A stretch of DNA of 64,000 bases from positions 12,271,431 through 12,335,430 of the forward strand of contig NC_088322.1 of the NCBI RefSeq assembly GCF_910592395.1, in the 5' to 3' direction. The notes beneath the pieces are model-generated. The model saw only the letters and a program-made list of their open reading frames with translations, was not told the DNA's origin and ran no database searches. Below, piece by piece: positions 14,101 to 26,100 of the stretch. The position numbers were made by a program, and so were the translations under genes. How positions within the stretch are numbered: position 1 is the first letter of the stretch; every line of letters begins with the position of its first letter. This DNA is from Lineus longissimus (Eukaryota; Nemertea; Pilidiophora; Heteronemertea; Lineidae).

Positions 14101-17100
14101 ATCTCCTGTGCTATGTAGGTGACTTGGTCCTCCGTAGATCGGTTGCTCCGAAATCCAGCCTGTTCTGGTCGTAGGACTTGAGTTTCCTCTAGGTGCCATG
14201 TCAGCCTGTCGTTGATCATCCTATCCAGAGTAACGGTGTGAGAATGGACACTGACGTCTTCTCCGCCCACGCCCAATAAATAATGATAATATTGAGTTCT
14301 TACATGTACATGTGTAGCGTTTTTCCATGTTTCCCTGTTCAAAGCGCTTGTGGGATATCATATTCACAGAAATCAATCAGGGGTTTCAACTCTGCTGGGG
14401 TGTAGACATCATGTTGCCAGAACAGAGCTAAAAACCTACGAGAAATACAGTGCTCCAATTATACGATTGCGATGGTCATTCCTGACCTAAATTGCCAAAC
14501 TTACCAGTTTATAGCCCCAGTCTCCTTTATTCTTATAGCATGGTGTACAACCGGGAAACTGATGAGCTTATAATTGGAGGCCAGGGCTTCGTCCAGTGGT
14601 GGCAATTAGAGGTCCACGAGGTACGTACCTTTGTAAACCCGATTCAAGATTCAGAGGTGATGTCCCTCGGGCGTTTTATTGTGTGAACGGAAAATCTCGG
14701 CAGTGATACTTATGGGCCTAAGGAGGGCCAGGCCTTTGTATGATTGTGTAACCAGTTTAATGTTATTTGATTTGAATTTCTTACTCGAACATTTCAGATG
14801 GTTATGGAATTGGTACGAAGTTCAAAACACGATATTGACCTTGGGGTCGATGAGGTAGGAGTAGGTCGACGTTAATTTGGCTACTTTTCAAAAATCGAAA
14901 ATGGCGCTTTTGACTCATTTGAGGGTCAGAGATATGAAATAAAGCAAAAGACAAGGTCGTTATTTTTAAAACATCCCACTTCCCACTTAATCCTTCTGGT
15001 CTTTCGGCCGAAATGTGAATCTATGAAGCCTTTGATATAGGCCTTGGCGCTGCTAGTGCGAGAAGCCACTGCAGTCATGCAGGCTTAGTCCGATAAGCGT
15101 TTTACATGTACATGTATGCTACATGAGATGTCAAATTGCAATCGCTAGACTAACACTGTCTATCCCCGCATTAGTGATTTACGCCGCGCTTTCATTTCAC
15201 ATTCCTTTTTTTCAAGTGGGTTATTGAGCTTAGGATTGACCCGAAGAACAAACAGCTACTGGTCCTCTGTGATCATGGTGCATACGTCTTGGACTATTTG
15301 GTGAGTAAAGAGGGGAAGCCGGCCTTATAGCGTGGATCTATCTGATTTTCTTTCGATATAAAGGGTGTGGTTAGTACTGTTTTGTTTACCGCCTGTCGAA
15401 CGGGAACTGCACTTTAAAAGTTGAACTGTAATCTGCAGAGTTGCTTTTGCTTTAAGAAAATATCTCATTCATAAAGTTGTGAATGAATGTTGTAAATGTT
15501 ACCAAAAACAATTGAACTGACAAAATGGTGTACACCGACCTGTCATAGAACCTGTCAAAGGTATTTCATTCACAAAATATCCATTTTTTCAGACTCGAGA
15601 AACGAAGCACTACCTTCATAACAGGCATGACACCTGCCACACGTGGTAAGTTATTGCTAAAAGCCAGTGCGCGGTATCATGAAAAAGTTAATGTCACAAC
15701 CATTCGTCATAACTCCTATTGAATGTGCTCTTGATAAACTGGCAATGAACACTCTACCGGAATGCGTTTCGGCATAACAAGAAATTCCAATAATGCGGTA
15801 TCATCAAAGTTTTATGATACTGGGCAAAGTTTGTTCGTCTCGGCCTATACTACCTTTTGCGTGTGGCCCGCTGGAAATTAAAACAAATACATGGCCATGA
15901 GGCAGTAAGTAGACAAGATAGAGCGATGAAATTTGCATGTGTTACTTCGCGTGTCCATAACTGATAATATGGAACCTTTTTAAAGAATACACCCGATTAT
16001 AAAGGTCCTATTTCTGTTTCAGTTGCAGTTTCTTCTCAAAGAGGGACTACTTCATCACTGCCTCCAAGGAAGGCTCGATCAAAGTCTGGAACATGATCCT
16101 GTTCACCCAGGTGCATGACTTCAGGGGGCACTACGAACCAGTCACGTCAATGCAGGTCCATGCCCCAGAGATCATGCTGATATCAGGCTCACTTGACGGG
16201 ACGATCCGGCTATGGAGTTTGGAAACCTTTGAACTGGTGAGTGATTGGCCGCTGCGGTTTCCTCCTACGTCCACAAATCGTCCAAATGTTCAGTTGCCTA
16301 AAGAGCTAAACTTGAGATCACGTAACTTCGTTGTCAGCCAAGGTGTTCGTGGCCTCAAAAAAGTCTTTTGGAGCACACCGTCGTTTGATGACCAACTACA
16401 TGCACGACTTCAACTTCGAGGCTCCGAATTCGCTAAGGTCTCATTAGGCAGTTCGACTGTATTCATGGGCACTGGCTCCTTAGCACAGTAATTACCTGAC
16501 AACTGTGGACTCTACTCGCTGCTCCTTGAAAATATAACTGAGAGATTTGCATTCGTGGCTGGGGATGTGAGTTTCTCAAACCCGGCCTTTTGATATAAAG
16601 GTATCAGTCATTTTCTAACGCGATTGACGGACTTTTTCCAGTTTTATCGTCTCGACGTCCTTGAGCCGGTCCACAGATTGACACTATTGATGAACTGTGA
16701 TGAGCTATTCTACTCGACAGAGCATGACATCAAGATCCTCAAATTGAATCTGGTGAGTAGACCTACAGACTGCTGTACAGACGCCCCCAAACATGTCAAA
16801 GAGTTACAAAACCCCAACGCCATGTGAAGGGCCCCTTTCCCATTTGCGAGCGTACAAATCTTAGAACCCTCAACACAGTGATGCATACCCAGCGTATAAG
16901 TTTTAAAAGATCATACATCTTCATCGTGTGTTCTTATTCCTCTTTCTAACCCAAGTCCTTTGGTGCCCTCTGATATTGAAATCGTGCACTTACTGGTTAT
17001 GTCATTCATTGTTTCCTCGTCTTCCAGTTCAGCAGCCTGTTCTCAGTAGTCCAGTCGCAGGTGCAGAAGTTATCAAGAGTGTCGGCGTGGGGGTACTATC

Positions 17101-20100
17101 CGAGTAGAATTCTGGCTTCGGCACTGGTAAGTATTCTTTCAAAAAGACTTTGACGCGAACACGAACTTCACCTCACTTTCATCAAGCGAGGTAACCTGGT
17201 CTGGTGATTTAACTGTCTGCCTCAAAATCTTCGGTTCCTGTTTACAGCGCGAAAGTTCCATAACGACAAGCAAAGTGCTCACGACAAAGCCAGGTGAACA
17301 CGAGAGTGAAAGAGACTGGTCGCAGCTACAGGAAACAGATCGCAGACATACATACTCATGCCTTTAGATGGGCTTCTCCCCTTTGGCATGAGGACCATCA
17401 CAAGTCACCTGCACCCATTAGTGTAGTGGCATCGAACATGAGCAACCGGAGGAGAAGTTACTTCCTCACGATTTAGCTCATTAATTTTGACTCTCATCAC
17501 ATTTTTAGGATGGTGGAGTCCGTATCCTGTCCCCCGTTACAGGTGCCCTTATCACGATCATCTACCCAATGAACACCACCGAGGTGTGGACAAACTACGT
17601 CTACGACAGGAGGAGCAATAAGCTATTCGTCGTACTGAAATGTGGGGAAGGTGAGAAATAACGTGTACTTCTTTAGCCATAGAATCATATATCAATAGAT
17701 GGCTATCGGAATGTGGGGCTGACAGGTGTTGGATGAAGCCAGCTCAGTCATCATGTGTGACTTCGGCGGTCCTGGCATGTTTGTGGAATGATTTTGTGCC
17801 TGTTCTTGCCAAACGATGCGACGGTCCCTCATCTTTCTATCATGGTCTTTCTATGATGGTCTACGTTTCTGTTTTACAGTAATGATATTCGACTGCTCGA
17901 CCAATCCTTGTATTGCCGGGCAGATACTGGAGCCCCATACCCATGATGAGGAAATCCTCAGCGTCGCGCTGATCAACTTGGTGAGTTTAAGTGGTTCAGT
18001 GATAGAGATACATTAGTCAACAAAATGCTGAGTAAAAGGGGAATGAATGATCCTATATACGGATATGAAACGTCCGATCATCTTTACAATGAAACACCTC
18101 CACGACCACCGCTGACGGCCTTTCGGATAAGATGTCTGCCAAGTACCGGAATACTGAAAAAGATTGGAACCGTTTTGGGACTCTTGCTTTCCGTACAATG
18201 ACAGCTCTTTAGAAAAGACTGATGTCATTTTGGCTTGGAGAAACCGCGACGGTAGGTCAGTGTGGCGATGAGCATGTTTTAGGACTTTATGATTGTACTT
18301 CTGTGTTTTAGGCCTATATTTGACCAAGTATTGCCAATCGTTTATAATACTGTCTCTCACTCTTACATTTATCTATTTTTAGGATAGGGAATTCGACGGG
18401 GAACGAGTTACAGAGACCTTAGTGTTTGCTGGATTGAAAGACGGAAAGGTACGTGTATCAGAAGCTTTTTCTGGTAAATAAGTAAACGAGTTTTTTTTCG
18501 AATCTTTATTGGTTGTAAGAAAATGCCATGCGGTGAAGCTTAGGTGTACATGTCATGTGTAGGCCCGGGTATGTAGGCCTTTATAGTAGGTCGGTTAATG
18601 AGCCAGGAGCCCTATAACTGCAGAAGTTTCGCTTCCTTTTTAATAACACCAAACTTTGTACCGTTTTTTTTTCTTGCTAGATTTCACTGCTTAATGCAGA
18701 AACTAGTAACATGGAGAAATCGGTTCAAGGTCACAGCGGCAAGGTCACGCTACTAGAGGTGTCTATCGGCGATGGTGGTAACCACGCCATCAGCAGGTGT
18801 GACAGGCTTTTGAGCGCTGGTACGGATCATCGTATAAAGATATGGAGTGTGGCGGTGAAGTCCGAAACGGCTGGTTCTCTTTTCATCAGTATCTTGAAAG
18901 TAGTGAGTATATGATGGAATTGGCTTCCTTCAAAACATACATATGCTCATAGCTTTTCTCAAATTTATTCACGAAATGCCTACTACATGTATTTCACAGT
19001 TGGGACCAGAGTTAATTTAGCTGGTCGGGTAGTTTCATCAGCGTTCAAGTGACACTGGGGTAGATGCAGGTACGATAGCATAAAGGGGATCGAAGAACCC
19101 TATGCTCAATAGCCCACAGTGCTTCATCAAAATCCGTCATCGAACACGCATAAGGACTAGTTCTTCTGAGAGGACAAGGACAATTTACTTTCGCAAAAGC
19201 TCGTTCACCTGTTCCCGGTCTGCGGTTAAAGAGAGCATCATTGGCTGTGGTTTTAGGGTACACTGCTCACCCTACATGTAACTCGACGTAGCATCAAATT
19301 GGGTTTTCCCATGAGTGTATTCTGTCTATCAGGTAAGAAGATCAATTTACTCATTTTCAGAGTCAATTGATGAACTAGTTTTTGTTATTTGTATTCAGAT
19401 TGCATGCAACGATACACCTAAATTTGTGGCAATGGTTGGAAGTATGGTGTTTGCTGCGATGTCTAAAAAAAGGTAGGCTATTGAGAAAATGAATTATCAT
19501 GAAAAATCTCCGTGTCGTTGAAAATCAACAAAAACTGGTGCTTAAAAGGCTTTGGGTTATATAAATCTTGAAGTGAAATTGCAAATTTAAAAAAAGCTGT
19601 CGAATCCGAAAAATTAAAATCAAAATTTGGGATATTTCTTTGCGCAAGTTATCGTATTCCAGTCCGAGACAAACGTTTCCGTCACAATAACCCAATCACC
19701 GGAAGAGTAAGGTCGCATTTATGAGGTCGGGCTGTGGTCCAGTTGCTACTCGCAACATGCCATAATAATCAGGGTCCTAACTGCTATCGTTTATCTCATG
19801 TCGACTAGTGTTCTGGCGGCATACAGCGTAGCTGCCGAAGATCAGACGGTCTCCGCCATAACGCACAGCGAAGAGGACGAACACACCGATGACATTACTG
19901 GCATGGACATCTGTCCTGGTCTGAGTATTTTGGCAACGACTGGCGACGATGGGGTAGTCAAGATTTGGAACTTTAACAACGAGTTGATACAGGAGATGTC
20001 GTTTAATTCAACTTTGAAAGGTGTCTGTTTCGCTAATGAGAGAGGTGATTTACTGGTTGGGCTACAGAACCACGTGTAGTAAGTTTACAATTGAGGGTGC

Positions 20101-23100
20101 TAGTGCAAAAAGGTGGCCAAATGCCATTTTTCATTTTGATAAAGAGGGCGGAAGCCACAACATGGCCAATTGTAATTGCTTCAGGAGAGCCATGCTCAAT
20201 GCCGACCACTGGCCCGAGAAAGAGGCGCTTTCTAAAATTCTTCCAAATCAAGACGATGTTACAATCGATGTTAGAAAATCGTCTAACGTTTGTTGTTTCA
20301 CGTAATTCTCGGCCTGGTGAAATACTAATATGGCCATACTTGACCGCAAAAATAATCGTAGCATTGTGATCGGTCAACTTCGACGTCCAAAAGTAAACAT
20401 CTGTGACTTTCCTTTTATTTTCAGCTCCATCTCCATCACCAACTACCTCCCCATGTACATAAGTGATAGGATCGTAATGCAGAACTTTGATGACGACATC
20501 ATTGAGCAGCCAATAGAATTCATCTGCACAAAAAATGTCAATCTGGATGTCAACATGGTGCCTGTTTACCCGGCCGATCTCCAGAAGCGGAGAGAGGTCA
20601 TGGTCGCAGAATATAAAGACAGGCTGAGGCAAATGCCTATTGAATACGAACCTTTGTTGCTGGATAATAAATCTCAGATAGCGCCGGTAGGTGGCGTGAA
20701 GAAAGTCGAAACAGTGGCGCCGCCTACAGCTCATGTTCAGCAATCAAAAACCATTTCGAAGAAGCCTTCTGCAAAGGTCAGAGCTAAGAAAACTGCTCTT
20801 AAAGCAGACGACGTTGACCAACCAATCAAACAAGACGACAGCGAGGTCGAAGTTGAAGGTGAAACAGAAGGTCAAGTTCAAGGAGAACAGTTAGAGCAGA
20901 CGAAAGATGAAAATGGAGACAAGGAAAAACGAGATGGTGGAGTGGAAAAGAAGACGAGGTTACCAGTAGCCCCTGATGGTAGGTAATGCAGATATCATGG
21001 TTACCATGACGTAAGCTGCATTCGGGTCAAGAAAGGTTGACAAAACCTCTAATGAAAAAACAGATAACATGCAATGAAATTAAAATGAAGACTAGCATTT
21101 CAAAAGACAGGTTAATATTGAGATCGATGATGCGATTTTGAAAGTATGGACGTGACACTGATGCATTTCAAGAGGCCGAACTAACTGTGCGATGGAAACG
21201 CGATGGCGGCAAAATGAAATTAGGGCCTCGCTTTGCTGAGGGTGATAGTGATACCAGTATCTTCCAATGCCATTTTTACACCCGTAAGAAATATTGTCTT
21301 TCGCTGTGCTTTTGTCGTAAAGTATATAAATTGTTCATGTTGGTACATTTAGCACGGGTGGCTCTCAAGCCATCACAGCAACGTGGTAAGTTGGCCATGT
21401 CAATGTTATTGTGAAACCTTCCCACAAGGCACCTGTCTCTTGTCTTATCTCGGACACTTCACTGATACGCCATGCATATCAGTGAGTTGATTTTGTGAAT
21501 GGCACAGCTTTTGTTGGTTGCACAATACAGTTTATACACATTGGTTTGTTGCTGTTTTTGGTGGGTTTTTTCGTGGTGACATATTTTTCTACCATCACGT
21601 TGAGAGACGGTGTGACGGGGATCTTAGCCCCGAGAGAGAAAGTCCGTGGAACAATAGAGAATATGTCAAAATGACAATCTAAGGCGAGGACGTTCTCTCT
21701 AGCCATCATCAGACTAGTAGCGCTCCCAGCGGTTCTAGTTTTCCTTTCACGCCGGCTCGGACAGAAGTTGACTCTTCACCTACCAAGTTTTGCGAAAGAA
21801 TATCCAGCATCTCTGTATCTGAATGCTATGACTATAATTATGTTTCATTTCAGGTTTTATTCCAAATTCCGTGGTCAGGAAACTATACAACATCAAGCCA
21901 CCTGAGATCATTCACACACAAGATACATTCAAACTCAGGACTTTTCCCACGTTAGATCATGAAAGCGCACTGCTGGACTCCGACGATGATGTGAGTTAGA
22001 ATACTTTTGTAACATTTTCAGACTCAAACAGGGACCTGCGATCAGGTATTGGCCAAGCAGAAGCCTTGTGCTAATCATGGCCATGCTTTTTAAACCGAAC
22101 ACTGATGAACAAATAAGAATGCAAGGTTAACTCTGATAGGAAGTTAAAAGCGGCTTGTTGAAAGTGGCGAATAGAAAGGCTGCGCAACCGTGTGGTCTGT
22201 GACTTCCAACAAACACAATTTTAACAAAAATGGCTCTTCACACCATCTTCTTGCATTGGTATCCAAAAATTTTACCCAATTTTGTTCTCAAATGATACAA
22301 TCAGGTAACTTAATTCGTTACACAAATCCGTTTAAACCATTTGTCTTCTGTATATGTCACTAGCCCACAGAGCCAGAGTCCGTCGAACGCCAACCGCAGA
22401 CATCTGTTAAGCACAGGTTAAAAAATCACCAGAAGAATCGAAAGCCCTACAACCCAATGGTTATCAAACAAAACCGCCAGATCCTCATGCTGTCCTTAAT
22501 GGGGAAAGCGATGGATGGGGTGGCTCGCCAGGTAGTGGTGGTGGTTTTTGTGTGGTGAAACGTCCTACTAATCGAAACTTACCCTGAAGGCCTTAAGCCC
22601 GCAGCACACTAGCCGCCAACTTTGGCGACAAGAAGCGTTCAGCTGACGCCTCTCGACGCCAAAGTTGGCGGCCAGTGGATCTCGGTCAGAGCACACCTGC
22701 CCAGAATCGGCGTCCAGTAGCGTCTTTTCCGCCACTTTAGGCTGCCATTTTGAAATCATGTGACATCAAGACGCAAGCTGATTGTCCTTAGCCTCGCCGC
22801 CGACGCCAAGTCAGGCGGCCATCCGCAGCACACCTGGCTTCTTCTTGCGTTCAAACGCGGCGACACGCGTCAAAAATCAAACATGTTAATAGATATTTGG
22901 CGTTTAGTTGCGGCAAGTGGCGGCAAGTCGCGTTCGCCGACGCCGTTCTTAGCAGACTAGGGATTTTTCAGGCGTTCAGGACTCTTGCAGCAAAAAACGC
23001 CAGTGAACGCCGAAGTTGGCGGCTAGTGTCCTGCGGGCTTTACAGGGTAAAGTCTGCCTTAATAATCCGCCTGCTACCTACAATGAGAATAAAAACTATT

Positions 23101-26100
23101 AGTGTCCAAAATAAACCTTGCTTCTCAAATAACCTTATACCAACCAAAATATTCCTTCTTGAATATCTTATAACTCCAACTCCAATTAACCTCCGTGTAC
23201 TTCTCAGTGAATAACTCCTCTTACCAGCATCACCAATATACCAACAAGCCTCACCAATCCTACCTACATAGCACTGCAAAACTTACTAACAACTGCTAAA
23301 CTGTAAACTGCCAAATTGTAACACAAAACATTCCTATCAAACTAACTGTAAACTTTTCTACATGAGTTTCTTTGATCTTTTAAAATAGTTGAAACCCGTC
23401 CTTTGAAATAAAAAAATGCATGTGACTGAGTTTTATCATAATAAACTTGAAAAAACAAAAACAAATGAAAATGTGTACACTTACGTTCCTCGGTAATTCA
23501 GGAGTATGGTGCACCAAAATGTAAGACTATTTTCATTGGCAAAGAATTGTGCATTTCATTTACTGACTTTTACTTATTTTTACAAACTCATTTTTAGCTT
23601 ACCAGAGATGTCAAACGCTTTATTTGGCACGAAGGCGAAAATGAAATTATTCAGTCATCCTCGGAAGAGGAGACGGAGGAACCGATAATAGAAACAGAAG
23701 ACCCTGTTAAGAAACGAAAGCCAAAAGTACCTAAAAAGAAGGTTGGATGTAAGTCCCCTAATAAAACAGGGTAGAATTATGGCTCCTTATACATTGACAG
23801 TACACTTAAGTTGTCAGTACACATTATTTTGTACAGAGAGTTATTGGGGTGGGTCTATACTTTTACCAGCTTACCTTATATACGGCTGTAGATATGGCCA
23901 TCTTGCAGTTTTGGTGCCGTTTTGATCTTAATCTCGCAGGATCTTGTGTGTCGGATTCGGTACATGTATAGGCTTTATATCCAATTATAACGGCCGTTAT
24001 AATATCAACAATATCCGTGTACGTTTTTGTCCTCATTTAACTTTAGTTCAGGTGGTGCAACCAACACCCTTGAAAACCGAAAAGAGGATCGCAGAGGGGG
24101 CAGCTCTTATCGAAGAAGAAGAAGTAGAAGAAGAAGACGAAGAAGTAGACGATATCCACGAGCTCTTGCGGATGATTGCCACTGAGAAATGGTTTCCGAG
24201 AGGAAAGGAGATTTCACCCGAGAACACCCTGGAAGTCCTCATGAGACTGCTTGAGAGAGCGAGTACCCCGATCAGGAGAGACGTGATGAAGTATATTGGA
24301 GAGTTCTACAGGTGAGTTGTTGTCATTCCTTACATGGAGAAGTTAATGTAAGTTTTAGAAACTATAGAAACTACAGTACACACGAATATTTTCACGCTTT
24401 TTTATATTTGGCGATTCGCGAAAATTTCTAAGAAAATATAAGTCATGACAGTTACTTTATATTATTTTTCAGGACCTTTGGTTTGGCTGCTGACAAAAAG
24501 GGCCAAATCATAACAACTTTACAAGGGTTGTTGCAACATGAAAACGTATTTATCCGAGTGGGAGCCGTGAAATTGCTCGGTGAGCTCGGGTTAGCCCGGC
24601 GAGATATCATCTTGGGGTTGTTGCCGATGCTCGTGCATGAGGAGGTACGTATCTCAACTTCCACTGCTCTGGCCGCCCTGTGCTCTGCTTTTGGGCGATT
24701 ACACACAAGAAGCACAGCAGTTTAACAAAACGTATTGTTCCATGTGCAACTTCGAAGTCTCAAACGTGTACAAAATATCAAATCGGCCATATTCGGACAA
24801 CGCTTCAGACAATATATGATGTTGTCTGTCCTTCGAAATGCGATATTACACTCCTCGGACCAGAAAAGTCCATATATTGCCCTTGTTAAAGGGGTATATT
24901 TGGCCTGAATAGACTAGAGGGTTAGAGGGTTACATATCAAAATACCCTGCCTTCCTGCAGTGACAATATCTGTAAAGTGTTCTCCTTAGCCCGTCTTTAC
25001 CGCTTTCTCAGGATAGGTGATGTGCCAATAAATTTGAATGTTTGCTTACATCTTTTAGTAATTTCTGCCTCAACTATTTGTTAAAATGTCACCGTCTCTC
25101 CACAAATACCGTATTTTTCAGCCTGAACTTCGGGGCACCGCAGTGGCCACATTCAGAAAACTGACCGGCGTTATGAACAAGGACGGTCTGCTCCATCTTC
25201 TTACCGATCTCGGAGTCATAGGCCGACAGGAAGATGGTTATCTCATCGAAGATGCTGCACTCCAGATTCTTGCAAACAATCTAGGCCAGGGAGAATGTGA
25301 CACTAGGAATGATTCGGTTACCCTCGGAGAAGATGGCGGTGCAAGTCCTTCAACAGCCCTCCCGATTCTTTCCAAAAATCGAGGCCTTAGAGAAGATCGC
25401 GCGAGTCATTCAATAGTAGTCAACGGGACTTTCTCTGACTTGATAGAGTCGTGGGTCAACGGTCTTGATAGTTCGCAACGTGATGACTTGTATGACCCAC
25501 TCGCCAAGGTGAGACGAGAAAGACTAGGAACAAACATTTTTTCTTCGAAACAGATCGACGCATCGCGCAGTTGTAGCAAAGAAGTTTTATAGAAAATAGA
25601 ACCTCATAGGTTGTAGGAGCTCCGTGGTTGTTTGTCGGCCTACATCTCGTAATACCAATAGGTTTCAATAGCACTGTCCGCGTATTATCGGTAGAATAGA
25701 AGCAATACCAGAAATCCCCGACCTCGAACTTGCGCATGCGCACTAATTACCATCTCGGCCGATCAACGCAGTAGTGCGCTTAGCTTAGGGCAATCTCCAA
25801 AAGCAGAGTTAATCAGGCGGTGGGGAGCATTACGCACTTTGCCGATAGCCCATTGGTTTCCTCTAATGTCTAGCTAATACTGTGCGAAATTTCAGTGAAT
25901 TTAGTCAAAAAAATCCTTTGTCCACCTTTGTACCGCCGCTTTGCATGCATTGATGAAGTTCTAACAGGGAAAATCAGGAAAATAAGCCTTTGAGGCGTTT
26001 TTACGGCTCAAAAACTGGCATTTCTAGCGATAATATTTTAGTTGCCGATAGATCCGCGAGAGGGCAATACCATCTAGAGTCATAATAACACTGCTTCTGG

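Larger units (their letters stand above)
12082..14226 (-). mobile_element. 5'-truncated non-LTR retrotransposon (LINE with RT and RNase H)
   Basis: Minus-strand remains of a LINE of about 2145 bp. Reverse transcriptase motifs run from the 5' break: an AGFRSNRSTEDQ block, FVDMEKAFDKVW, QGVPQGGVLSPTLF and IYADDLVLW (the catalytic YADD). After these come the thumb region (KYLGVTFD), an RNase H domain (TDGSAT, NYRAEATAI, ILTDALSVL), and a C-terminal LRTGHNRL block with a Cys/His pattern. RT followed by RNase H points to the I-like superfamily. In-frame stops (near 13665 and 12897) and 5' truncation inside RT make it dead. The 3' end at 12082 carries a GAAA-type simple tail, and 13-bp direct repeats flank the insertion. 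Confidence 0.88.

Noticed and set aside
18013-18360. 115-codon minus-strand frame in an intron of the WD-repeat gene
   Set aside because: No recognisable motif and no sign of selection; flanking splice sites serve the plus-strand gene.
20033-20743. 236-codon minus-strand open frame
   Set aside because: It is largely antisense to exons 15-16 of the WD-repeat gene, whose plus-strand coding and splice sites are well supported.
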